Positions 1-6,229 of a DNA stretch of 28,364 nt are shown piece by piece. The stretch comes from a virus, in the IMG/VR virus record IMGVR_UViG_3300042691_035697, positions 1-28,364 of that record, one strand, 5' to 3'. A program made the position numbers and the translations under genes. The number at the start of each line of letters is the position of its first letter. Within the stretch, counting starts at the first letter, position 1. The notes under the pieces are model-generated. The model had not been told where the DNA came from. It worked only from the letters and a program-made list of their open reading frames with translations, and made no database searches.

Positions 1-190
1 ACACCGACAAAGGCCGGCCAGGACATCCTACACGGATCGCCACAGTCTTGCAGTGACAAAGAAATGAGGGCCTTCGGCAGCCCGCAAGGCCGATCTGCAC
101 GTCAAGCCGGTCAGCCCCGTGAAAAGTCGCTAAGTGCCCTTTAATCCCGGGTTTTTCCGGAGTTTACAGCGCCGCCACGCCGCATGGAGG
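1..190. other. Probable flanking DNA left of the phage, no gene seen
   Basis: No convincing reading frame, start site or RNA gene is visible here. The stretch lies outside the repeat cluster that I take as the transposase-binding end, so it is most simply host (target) DNA next to the inserted phage. It could instead be an unassigned part of the phage end. The right end is not in the window, so the short target duplication that would settle the boundary cannot be looked for. Confidence 0.4.
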
Positions 191-191
191 G

Positions 192-210
192 TGTCTGGCG
201 GGGTCTTGGA
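192..210. other. Candidate phage left end (attL-like boundary)
   Basis: Mu-family elements usually end in 5'-TG, with the first transposase site starting within about 5-30 bp of the end. The TG at 192-193 lies 17 bp before the first repeat of the cluster (209), so this is the best single candidate. Other TG steps nearby cannot be excluded and no target-site duplication can be tested, so the exact base is a guess. The general position, just left of 209, is better supported than the exact one. Confidence 0.3.
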
Positions 211-338
211 ACTGGGAAGCGCCGTTCCCAGAAGCGAAAGCGGTTCCCAGAAGGCGTTTCTGGCCGCTATGACAATGGCTTAGGCAGATGCAGGCGGAGT
301 GCGCCCGCGGGCCGAACTGGGAAGCGATTTCTGGCCGT
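209..338. repeat. Cluster of four inverted-repeat-like sites, probable transposase-binding end
   Basis: Four related copies of a GAAGCG-centred motif occur: CTGGGAAGCGCCGTTCCCAG (212-231), CCCAGAAGCG leading to TTCCCAG (227-250), CCCAGAAGGCGTTTCTGG (246-263) and CTGGGAAGCGATTTCTGG (317-334). The GAAGCG cores start at 216, 231, 250 and 321. They lie between the presumed host flank and the first phage gene. Unevenly spaced multiple sites at the left end are how MuA recognises Mu L1, L2 and L3. The repeats are seen directly; the binding role is inferred from position and from the MuA homologue at 4046-6181. Confidence 0.6.
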
Positions 339-360
339 CTCGGGCCGTCTCGGGCCGTCT
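331..360. repeat. Tandem 10-bp repeat, three copies
   Basis: CTGGCCGTCT, CGGGCCGTCT and CGGGCCGTCT follow each other without a gap. The first copy overlaps the last transposase-site-like repeat and the third runs into the stop codon of the lipoprotein gene. It may be simple slippage or an extension of the end-binding region. Confidence 0.6.
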
Positions 361-619
361 AGAGGCACAGGAAGAGATGATCGGCATAGGCAGCCGACGG
401 CGGCTGGAGCGTCGAGGCGAACTCGGCACGCTTGTCTGCCGTGCCGCAGATGCGGCTGGCTTCGGCCTCGATCTGAGGCGTCAGGCCAGGGATATTGACG
501 ACCGTCGGCTGGCGGATCGTGACGCTGTCGCCGTTGAATTCGGCCACGATGCCGTCGGTCGGCGTGCAAGCGACCATGGCCAGGCAGGCAAGGCCGAGCA
601 GCACTATTCCAGTCTTCAT
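359..619 (-). CDS. Small lipoprotein, likely lysogenic-conversion gene
   Basis: This is an 86-residue protein with a typical lipoprotein signal: Lys2, a hydrophobic stretch at about residues 4-16, then M-V-A-C with Cys18 as the likely lipidated residue. The mature part is about 69 residues, contains two more cysteines and ends HLFLCL. I recall similar short lipoproteins in Rhodobacterales genomes and prophages, but their function is unknown. A GGAGGAGG ribosome site lies a few bases before the ATG. The gene points left, is separate from the early operon and sits between the phage end and the repressor, where prophage-expressed cargo is common. It is probably exported and anchored in the cell envelope. 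A role in the lysogen, such as surface change or superinfection exclusion, is only inference. Confidence 0.75.
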   Translation of the reverse strand: MKTGIVLLGLACLAMVACTPTDGIVAEFNGDSVTIRQPTVVNIPGLTPQIEAEASRICGTADKRAEFASTLQPPSAAYADHLFLCL

Positions 620-687
620 TATTTCCTCCTCCGTTCAGAATGTTGGTGGCAATATCGGTCCCGTACCGGATCGATATCGCCGGCAGG

Positions 688-1362
688 TCACTTCGTCCAG
701 TTGTGGCCGGACCAGACGACCTCTCCGATCATCGTCAGGCGGTTCATGTCGCCGTCCTTGCGGATCTCCCATTCGTGGTCGGGGTTGTCGGAGCGGATCA
801 GGAGCGTGCTGTCGTCCAGATGCTGCAGGCGCTTGATCCTGGCCTGGCGGTCGAGGTCGACGAAGGCATAGACGCGGTGGTTGCGGATGCGCGTGCGGGC
901 GCGGTCGATCAGGGCCACGTCACCGTCGCGCAGGCCCGGGGACATGCTGTCGCCGCGGACGCGGAGAAGGCAGGCATCGGCGGGCCGGACGTTCATCTTC
1001 CTGAGCCAAGCGCGCTGAAAAGCCAGCTGCTCGATCACCTCGACGCCGTCATTCTCGGCGCCGGGACCGGCCGATACCTCGGCTGCGTAGAGCGGGACGG
1101 AGGCGTAGTCCTGACCCTGAACATGAATGACGACTTCAGGAGGCTTCCGCCGTGTTTTCGGTTGGCCGAAACTGAAGTCGAGCCCCAGAGCATCTGCCAA
1201 AGCCTGGAGTTTCTGGACCGAAGGCCATGCCCCCCGCCTGATGCCTTGAAAGGCAGAGTTGTCCGCGCGACCGAAGGCTTTCACGCTCACCTCAGCTTGA
1301 GACAACCCCAGCTCCTTCCGGCGGGTCTCCAAGGTCTCATAGATGCTCTCAAGAGATAACAT
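688..1362 (-). CDS. Phage repressor, XRE HTH plus S24 (LexA/CI-type) peptidase
   Basis: The 224-residue protein has an N-terminal lambda-repressor-like HTH (about residues 5-65, with LSQAEVSVKAFG as the first helices) and a C-terminal S24 peptidase domain. Visible catalytic parts are Ser139 in RGDSMSPG and Lys177 in RIKRL; a likely self-cleavage bond is Ala98-Gly99 in VSAGPG. The Ser-Lys spacing of 38 is close to that of LexA. It is therefore expected to keep the lysogen silent and to be inactivated through RecA after DNA damage. Mu's own c repressor is not of this type, so this switch is lambda-like. It is transcribed leftward, away from the early genes. The start at 1362 was chosen because a promoter fits directly in front of it; an in-frame ATG at 1380 would add six residues. 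No Shine-Dalgarno is visible for either. Confidence 0.9.
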   Translation of the reverse strand: MLSLESIYETLETRRKELGLSQAEVSVKAFGRADNSAFQGIRRGAWPSVQKLQALADALGLDFSFGQPKTRRKPPEVVIHVQGQDYASVPLYAAEVSAGPGAENDGVEVIEQLAFQRAWLRKMNVRPADACLLRVRGDSMSPGLRDGDVALIDRARTRIRNHRVYAFVDLDRQARIKRLQHLDDSTLLIRSDNPDHEWEIRKDGDMNRLTMIGEVVWSGHNWTK

Positions 1363-1396
1363 GGTGCAAAAATAACCCATGCAAGCCGAAACACAA
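1362..1396 (-). promoter_or_regulatory. Candidate leftward repressor promoter, leaderless transcript
   Basis: On the - strand TTGTGT (1396-1391) and TATTTT (1374-1369) are 16 bp apart. Transcription would start about seven bases past the -10, which is the A of the repressor ATG at 1362. This would give a leaderless message and explains the lack of a ribosome site. It is a prediction from sequence only. Confidence 0.4.
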
Positions 1397-1420
1397 GGTG
1401 GGAGAGACCTGTCCAAAAAG

Positions 1421-1458
1421 ATGCATTTTCGCATTGACAGCGTGATGCAGAAATGCAT
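1421..1458. promoter_or_regulatory. Paired 14-bp operators in the repressor/early intergenic region
   Basis: ATGCAGAAATGCAT on the + strand (1445-1458) and ATGCGAAAATGCAT on the - strand (1434-1421) match at 12 of 14 positions and face each other across 10 bp. Each is itself an inverted repeat of ATGCA around four A-rich bases (one mismatch in the left copy). The right copy covers the spacer and start of the -10 of the rightward promoter; the left copy touches its -35. They are the natural binding sites for the repressor, the Ner-like protein, or both. In Mu the operator region also serves as the transpositional enhancer that the MuA N-terminus binds; the same double use here is inference. 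Confidence 0.65.
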
Positions 1459-1467
1459 TTTGGGGGC
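1434..1467 (+). promoter_or_regulatory. Candidate early rightward promoter
   Basis: A perfect TTGACA (1434-1439) is followed after 16 bp by CATTTT (1456-1461). The expected start is at or next to 1468, the A of the first early ATG, so this message would also be leaderless. Both operators overlap or abut these elements, so bound repressor would block it. All early genes to about 11158 could be read from here. Confidence 0.5.
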
Positions 1468-1719
1468 ATGGACACGCAACACATCATCAAGCTCGTCGAC
1501 CTGCTCTCTGCGCACCTCAACAGGGGCGACAAGACGCTGGCCAAACGGGCCGGAGTTCACACGCGGATCGTTCTGCGCCTTCGCGAAGGTAAAGGCTGCA
1601 CGGTCGGGTCGTTCACCAAGATGCTGGGGTGGCTCGACGACAACTGGCCGGAAGACCTTGCATGGCCGGACGATATTCCGCGGCCGTCCCGCCGACCAAG
1701 AAAGGCAAGGGCGGCATGA
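1468..1719 (+). CDS. Ner-like small HTH DNA-binding protein
   Basis: An 83-residue basic protein holds the first position of the early operon, where Mu has ner, and faces the repressor gene. Residues about 20-50 (KTLAKRAGVHTRIVLRLREG) read as a compact helix-turn-helix of the lambda-repressor class. The tail at 60-73 is WPEDLAWPDDIPRP, followed by a basic end. The next gene has the same tail. An in-frame ATG at 1453 would add five residues but lies within the operator and upstream of the predicted transcript start, so 1468 is preferred. By analogy with Ner or Cro it should dampen repressor and early transcription after induction. DNA binding is likely; the exact role is inferred from position. 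Confidence 0.7.
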   Translation: MDTQHIIKLVDLLSAHLNRGDKTLAKRAGVHTRIVLRLREGKGCTVGSFTKMLGWLDDNWPEDLAWPDDIPRPSRRPRKARAA

Positions 1720-2096
1720 TCGGCGTTTTCCCGCGATCACTTCGACGCACGATGGCTCTCTGGCTCTGCCCAGAACTTGCCTTTGACAACATGGCTGCCG
1801 TCCGGAGCGACAGCGTTCTGACGGTGGGCGGCCACAAGCGGCACATGCTGACGCTCGCTGCCAGTTTGGGCGCGCACGAGAACCTGACGCATTGGGCGAT
1901 CTCGATGCGTTTCTGCAGAAAAGGCGACTTCTTCGACGGTCTGCTTCGCGGTGGCGATTGCCGGACTGAGACTTACGAGCGCGTGATGTTGTTCTTTGCG
2001 GGCAACTGGCCCGCCGATCTGCAATGGCCGACCGATGTGCCGCGGCCGGCGCCAGACACCACCCGAACTTCAACCAAGGAGGCGAATGATGGCTGA
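1716..2096 (+). CDS. Second HTH-like protein, paralogue of the gene before it
   Basis: This 126-residue protein starts in an ATGA overlap with the previous stop. Its C-terminal half aligns with the preceding Ner-like protein: a HTH-like stretch at about 57-92 (WAISMRFCRKGDFFDGLLRG) and then WPADLQWPTDVPRP at 98-111, against WPEDLAWPDDIPRP in the neighbour. The N-terminal 45 residues have no counterpart there. The pair looks like an old duplication in which one copy gained an N-terminal extension, perhaps to bind other sites or to make mixed dimers. Other in-frame ATGs (such as residue 13) could be the true start. Function beyond probable DNA binding is unknown. Confidence 0.65.
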   Translation: MIGVFPRSLRRTMALWLCPELAFDNMAAVRSDSVLTVGGHKRHMLTLAASLGAHENLTHWAISMRFCRKGDFFDGLLRGGDCRTETYERVMLFFAGNWPADLQWPTDVPRPAPDTTRTSTKEANDG

Positions 2097-2340
2097 CGGA
2101 GCCAGTCTGCACCTGCCTGCCTGTCTGCCGGTGGCGGCGGACAGCGACTCTCCCCTGATCGCGGCCGCCAGGGCGGCGTTCGGGGCGCTGAGCGATGCCC
2201 AGAGGCTGGCCTTCGTGACCGAGACGGTCAGGGACATCCGCGACATTCACTGCCGGCTGCAGCTTGGGCGGCTGATCCGGGTTGCCGAGGCGACGGCGGG
2301 CGAGCTTGCCCGCGAGGCGATGCTGCGGGGGAGGCTCTGA
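2089..2340 (+). CDS. Hypothetical early phage protein, 83 residues
   Basis: A strong AAGGAGG (2076-2082) sits six bases before the ATG at 2089, which favours this start over the ATG at 2086. The gene overlaps the end of the previous one by eight bases and ends in an ATGA overlap with the next. The product is mostly helical by eye, Ala- and Arg-rich, without signal peptide, membrane segment or cysteine pairs. I do not recognise the family. Its place in the tightly coupled early block suggests early expression. Confidence 0.6.
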   Translation: MADGASLHLPACLPVAADSDSPLIAAARAAFGALSDAQRLAFVTETVRDIRDIHCRLQLGRLIRVAEATAGELAREAMLRGRL

Positions 2341-2441
2341 TGGGGCGGATCGTGAAGGTCTGCGGCGATGTGGTGGCGGTGGCCATCCTGTTCGCGATCG
2401 CGGGGTTCGGGCCGGAGCTGATCGCGTGGGTGGTGTCATGA
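2340..2441 (+). CDS. 33-residue single-span membrane microprotein
   Basis: The reading frame MGRIVKVCGD followed by a hydrophobic run (VVAVAILFAIAGFGPELIAWVVS) fits exactly between its neighbours with ATGA overlaps at both ends (2338-2342 and 2438-2441). It starts with basic residues and has one likely transmembrane helix at about residues 11-24. The double translational coupling is good evidence that such a short frame is real. Small membrane proteins in phage early regions can act on host membrane proteins or in superinfection exclusion, but nothing here shows which. Confidence 0.55.
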   Translation: MGRIVKVCGDVVAVAILFAIAGFGPELIAWVVS

Positions 2442-2710
2442 CCCGGAGCGTGACCCGCAGGGATGCGCAGGCGTCTTTTGATGCGCTGACGATCGGGCTG
2501 ACCCGGCTGGTCGGGATGATGCATGTGATGCATTCCGATCCGGCCGAGGAGTGGACGGACGATCAGATCAACGCCTTCGGCGTGCTGATGAACGACTGTC
2601 TTGCCAATACCGTCGAGGCCTGGGGCGCACTGGCCGCGGACCTGAACGCGGTCGAGCTGATGCGCGCGGCCCTGCAGCAGGCCGGCCCTGCGGCGCGGGT
2701 GATGCAATGA
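2438..2710 (+). CDS. Hypothetical early phage protein, 90 residues
   Basis: It starts in the ATGA shared with the microprotein before it and ends in another shared with the next gene. The product looks all-helical, with several methionines (MMHVMHS at about 29-35) and an acidic middle (DPAEEWTDDQ). No signal peptide or known motif is seen and the family is not recognised. Context says only that it belongs to the co-translated early block. Confidence 0.6.
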   Translation: MTRSVTRRDAQASFDALTIGLTRLVGMMHVMHSDPAEEWTDDQINAFGVLMNDCLANTVEAWGALAADLNAVELMRAALQQAGPAARVMQ

Positions 2711-2970
2711 GCGGGCTGCATGTGCGGCGGCATGAGGTGCACCAGAACCTGCATGCGGTGTTTCGGGACGAGACGCGCGTGTCGGGCTGGCAGCTGATCG
2801 ATCTGACGCAAAGCGTCCTTGACCGGATGCTGAGGCGCGAGTCGGGCCGGATGCGCAAGCGCAAGTGCCTGTGCTGCAGTGCCGTATTCATGAGCGAGGG
2901 GCCGCACAACCGGCTGTGCAAGCATCACCGGGCGACCATCGGCCGCCTTGGCCGCGAGATGGTGGGGTGA
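2707..2970 (+). CDS. Small protein with a Cys/His zinc-binding motif
   Basis: The 87-residue product has a basic C-terminal half with the pattern KCLCC...NRLCKHH (about residues 56-76), giving enough Cys and His ligands for one zinc site. Upstream the protein is His- and Arg-rich. Such mini zinc fingers often bind DNA or RNA, or act as adaptors, in phages. It starts in an ATGA overlap with the previous gene. The specific family is not recognised; zinc binding is likely from the motif, and nucleic-acid binding is inference. Confidence 0.6.
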   Translation: MSGLHVRRHEVHQNLHAVFRDETRVSGWQLIDLTQSVLDRMLRRESGRMRKRKCLCCSAVFMSEGPHNRLCKHHRATIGRLGREMVG

Positions 2971-2974
2971 GGCG

Positions 2975-3208
2975 ATGCATGCGGCAAGCCTGACATCACC
3001 CCGCCTGCAGCGTGTTCTGGCGCTTCTGGGGGACGGGCGGCCGCATACGACGCGCGACATCGTCCGGCGGGCCCGCGTGATGGCGGTCAATGCCTGCGTG
3101 GCGGAGCTGCGCACACATGGCGCGGTGATCCTGTGCCGCGTCGAGGTCCTGCCGAACGGGCAGCGCCGATACTATTACACGATGACAAAGGGGCCCGACC
3201 GTGGCTGA
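2975..3208 (+). CDS. Small winged-helix-like protein
   Basis: This 77-residue protein reads as a winged helix: LQRVLALLGDGRPHTTRDIV and a following recognition-helix-like VNACVAELRTHGAVI, then a beta wing (VLPNGQRRYYYTM). It resembles the short phage helix-turn-helix proteins that bind DNA. It begins four bases after the previous stop, and overlaps the ParB-like gene by eight bases. The exact role (transcription control or a replication accessory) is unknown. Confidence 0.65.
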   Translation: MHAASLTSPRLQRVLALLGDGRPHTTRDIVRRARVMAVNACVAELRTHGAVILCRVEVLPNGQRRYYYTMTKGPDRG

Positions 3209-4049
3209 TCCGATCACGACCATCACCGAGTTGGCGGTTGCCGACATCATCTGCCGCGACCGGCTGCGCCCTGTGTCGGAGGCGGGGGTCGCGGCGCTGA
3301 TCGCGTCGATCGGCGAGCTGGGCGTGATCAAGGACGCGGTGCATGTGCGGCGCAAGAAGGATGGCACGTTCCATCTGATGGCGGGAGCGCATCGCCTGGA
3401 GGCTGCGCGGCGGCTGGGCATGGCGACGATGCCGGTGAAGGCCTGGACCTGCACCGACGACTGGGCGCGGCTGGTCGAGATCGACGACAACCTGGCCGGG
3501 GCCGAGCTGACGGCGCTGGACACTGCGCTGTTCCTCGCGCGCCGGAAGGAGGTCTACGAGCGGCTGCATCCGGAGACCCTGCGAGGCGTGGCCGGTGCGA
3601 GGGCGCGCTGGTCGGATGCAAGCGAACTCGGTTCGTTTGCATCGACGACGGCAGAGAAGCTTGGCATCACCGAGCGGCAGGTCCAGAAGATCGTCGCCGC
3701 CGGAGAGAGGCTGCAGCCGCCCGATGTGCAGGCGCTGCGCCGGGCGCCGCGCCCGGTCACGCTTAAGGACCTGACGGTGATCGCCGGGATCGAGAGCGCG
3801 CCGGAGCGGTATCATGTGGTCGGGGAGCTGGGCGGCGGGCAGGCCAGGTCTGCCGCCGAGGCGCGGCGGTCCTGGGCGGGCCGGCAGGGTGGCGCAATCG
3901 CGCATAAAGACCCGGTTGAAGAGGACTTCAAGGTGCTGCGGACCGCGTGGTTGCGCGCGTCCAAGGCCGCCCGGCGGCGGTTCATCGCGGCCGAGATCGA
4001 GGGGGTCGAAGACCTGCTTGCAGAGGTCCGCGAGGCATCATCCGAATGA
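3201..4049 (+). CDS. ParB-like N-terminal domain protein
   Basis: The 282-residue product starts at GTG 3201. Residues about 10-110 form a ParB/Srx-like domain with the signature GAHRLEAARRLG (62-73), preceded by a short strand and followed by EIDDNL, like the ParB box motifs. A helix-turn-helix-like segment with TAEKLGITERQVQKIV lies near 149-165. Proteins of this kind occur in front of the transposase in alphaproteobacterial Mu-like phages; chromosomal ParB proteins use the fold for CTP-dependent DNA clamping. The stop overlaps the transposase ATG (ATGA), so the two are co-translated. It is more likely a DNA-binding helper for replication or transposition, or a regulator, than a partition protein, since no ParA is visible in the window. 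Confidence 0.8.
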   Translation: MADPITTITELAVADIICRDRLRPVSEAGVAALIASIGELGVIKDAVHVRRKKDGTFHLMAGAHRLEAARRLGMATMPVKAWTCTDDWARLVEIDDNLAGAELTALDTALFLARRKEVYERLHPETLRGVAGARARWSDASELGSFASTTAEKLGITERQVQKIVAAGERLQPPDVQALRRAPRPVTLKDLTVIAGIESAPERYHVVGELGGGQARSAAEARRSWAGRQGGAIAHKDPVEEDFKVLRTAWLRASKAARRRFIAAEIEGVEDLLAEVREASSE

Positions 4050-6181
4050 CAGGGCCAGCGCAGGAATGGTGGACCGCCGCCGAGATCGCCGATGCGCGGC
4101 TGCCCGATCTTCCGGGCACCAAGCGCGGGGTGAACCTTGTGTCGGAGCGGCTGGGCTGGCCGACGCTGGCCGGCAAGGCGCGGCGGCGCGCCGGCAAGGG
4201 CGGCGGATGGGAGTTTCACTGGACGCTGTTCCCGTCGCGCGCGCAGGCGCTGCTTCTGGTGCAGGCGCGGCCTGCGGCCGCCCCGGTTGCGGCACCCGCG
4301 CCCGAGCCGATGGAGCGCGATGCGCTGTGGGCCTGGTACGAGGCGCTGCCGGCGGCGGTGAAGGCGGTGGCGGCGGCGCGGCTGGCGACGGTGCAGAAGG
4401 CAGAGGCCATCCGGGACGGCGGGGCGACGATGTATCTGGCGGTCGTCGAGGCTGGCCGGATCGACGGGGTATCGCCGCGGACGATCTGGAACTGGCTGTC
4501 GGCGATCGACGGGGTCAGGATCGACGACCGTCTGCCCGCGCTCGCCCCGCGCCACAGGGCGGCCGTGCGCCGGACGCGCCGGGCCGAGATCGATCCCCGG
4601 TTCGGCGATCTGATCAAGGCGGACTATCTGCGCCCCGAGGAGCCGTCGCTGACCGCCGTCTATGACCGGTGCGTGCGGATCGCCCGGGCCGAGGGCCTGC
4701 CGGTCGTGCCCGTGCACACGGTCAGGCGCTGGATCGACCGGACGGTGACCAGGACCGCGCTGGTGCTGGGGCGCAAGGGGATGGATGCGCTGAAGCGCAT
4801 GCGGCCCACGCAGGTGCGCGACAAGACGGCGCTGCATGCGATGGAGGCGGTGAACGGCGACTTTCACCGGTTCGACGTCTTCGTACGGTTTCCAGCCGGG
4901 CCCGGCGGCCAGAAGGAGGAAATCGCGCGGCCGCAGATGGTGGCATTCCAAGACATCTTCTCGGGGCGGCTCCTCAACTGGCGGGTTGACCGGACGGCGA
5001 ACAGCCAGGCTGTCCAGCTCTGCATCGGCGACATGATCGAGCAGTGGGGAATTCCGACCCACGTGCTTCTGGACAACGGCCGTGAGTTTGCCGCGAAGCT
5101 CATCACCGGCGGAGTGCCCACGCGATTCCGCTTCAAGGTCCGCGAGAGCGACATGTCGGGGCTACTGACCTCGCTTGGCTGCGAGATCCACTGGGCCCAA
5201 CCTTACAGCGGGCAGTCCAAGCCGATCGAGCGGGCCTTCCGCGATCTGTGCGACCGGGTCGCCCGGCATCCGGCCTTTGCCGGCGCCTATACCGGCAACC
5301 GCCCGGATGCGAAGCCCGAGAATTACGGATCGACCGCCATCGCGCTCGAGGATTTCCTGACCGTGCTGCGCGAGGAGCTGGCGCATCACAATGCGCGGCC
5401 CGACCGGCGGTCGGAGGTGGCTTATGGCCGGTCCTTTGCCGCGGTGTTCGACGAAAGCTATGCAACTGCGCCGATCCGCAAGGCGACGGCGGCGCAGCGC
5501 CGGCTGTGGCTGATGGGTGCGGAGGGCCTGCGGACCCATGCGCGCACCGGCCAGGTCATGTTCATGGGCAACCGGTACCACGCGGACTGGATGATCGAGA
5601 TCGCGGGGCAGCGGATCGTGGCCCGGTTTGACCGTGGCGCGCTTTGGGACGGGTTGCACATCTACAGCATGGCGGACGCCTATCTGGGGTTCGCGCCCTG
5701 TTCCGTGAAGGCCGGCTTCTTCGACGTCGACGATGCGCGGGCGCACAAGCGCAGCCTGAAGGAATGGCAGGCCGCGCGGCGGGCGGAACTGGCCGCGCAT
5801 CGCCGGCTGACCGCCGAGGATGTGGCCGATGCGCTGGGGCGGGTGCCGGGGATCGCGCCTGCGGCGCCGGCGGCAACGGTGATCAGGCCGCTCTTCGACG
5901 CGCCGCGGGTGCCCGCGGCGGCACCGATGCGCCCCGACGAGGAAGCGGCGCGGGCCGCCGTGGTGGCCGATCTGGCCAGTGCCCGGGCGGCACGGGCCCC
6001 GGCCAGCGATGCCGGCCGCGAGAACTATGCCCGCGCCCTCGACCTCGAGCGCAAGCTCGCGGCCGGGGAGGCGGTGACCAAGGACCAGCGCATCTGGCTG
6101 GAAGGGTATCGGACCACGCCCGAATACCGGACCTGGGCTGCGTTGGTGGCCGACTACGGGGAGGCGATCCTCGCCGGATGA
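4046..6181 (+). CDS. A: MuA-type DDE transposase
   Basis: At 711 residues it is close to MuA (663). The N-terminal about 75 residues (WWTAAEIADARLPDLPGTKR onwards) match the MuA enhancer-binding winged helix. Helical end-binding domains follow. The RNase H-like core has the expected triad: Asp272 in VNGDF, Asp343 in LLDNGREF and Glu395 in KPIERAF, near MuA Asp269, Asp336 and Glu392. The stretch THVLLDNGR and AGAYTGNRPDAKPENYG are strongly MuA-like. A beta-barrel and a basic C-terminal region end the protein; in MuA the latter contacts MuB and ClpX. It cuts and joins the phage ends for integration and replicative transposition, acting as a tetramer on sites such as those at 209-338. The ATG is in an ATGA overlap with the ParB-like gene. 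Confidence 0.97.
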   Translation: MTGPAQEWWTAAEIADARLPDLPGTKRGVNLVSERLGWPTLAGKARRRAGKGGGWEFHWTLFPSRAQALLLVQARPAAAPVAAPAPEPMERDALWAWYEALPAAVKAVAAARLATVQKAEAIRDGGATMYLAVVEAGRIDGVSPRTIWNWLSAIDGVRIDDRLPALAPRHRAAVRRTRRAEIDPRFGDLIKADYLRPEEPSLTAVYDRCVRIARAEGLPVVPVHTVRRWIDRTVTRTALVLGRKGMDALKRMRPTQVRDKTALHAMEAVNGDFHRFDVFVRFPAGPGGQKEEIARPQMVAFQDIFSGRLLNWRVDRTANSQAVQLCIGDMIEQWGIPTHVLLDNGREFAAKLITGGVPTRFRFKVRESDMSGLLTSLGCEIHWAQPYSGQSKPIERAFRDLCDRVARHPAFAGAYTGNRPDAKPENYGSTAIALEDFLTVLREELAHHNARPDRRSEVAYGRSFAAVFDESYATAPIRKATAAQRRLWLMGAEGLRTHARTGQVMFMGNRYHADWMIEIAGQRIVARFDRGALWDGLHIYSMADAYLGFAPCSVKAGFFDVDDARAHKRSLKEWQAARRAELAAHRRLTAEDVADALGRVPGIAPAAPAATVIRPLFDAPRVPAAAPMRPDEEAARAAVVADLASARAARAPASDAGRENYARALDLERKLAAGEAVTKDQRIWLEGYRTTPEYRTWAALVADYGEAILAG

Positions 6182-6229
6182 ACGGAGGCGGGCCGAACCC
6201 GCGGGACCTGTCATGGATCGGAGAGCAGG

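Noticed and set aside
120-175. Possible tRNA 3' end as an integration site
   Set aside because: TCCCGGGTTTTTCCGGAG looks a little like a T-arm, but no full cloverleaf can be drawn, and transposable phages do not need a tRNA target.
1363-2439. N-terminal extension of the repressor frame to 2439
   Set aside because: The extension runs antisense through three + strand genes and through the operator region; the HTH domain begins right after the ATG at 1362.
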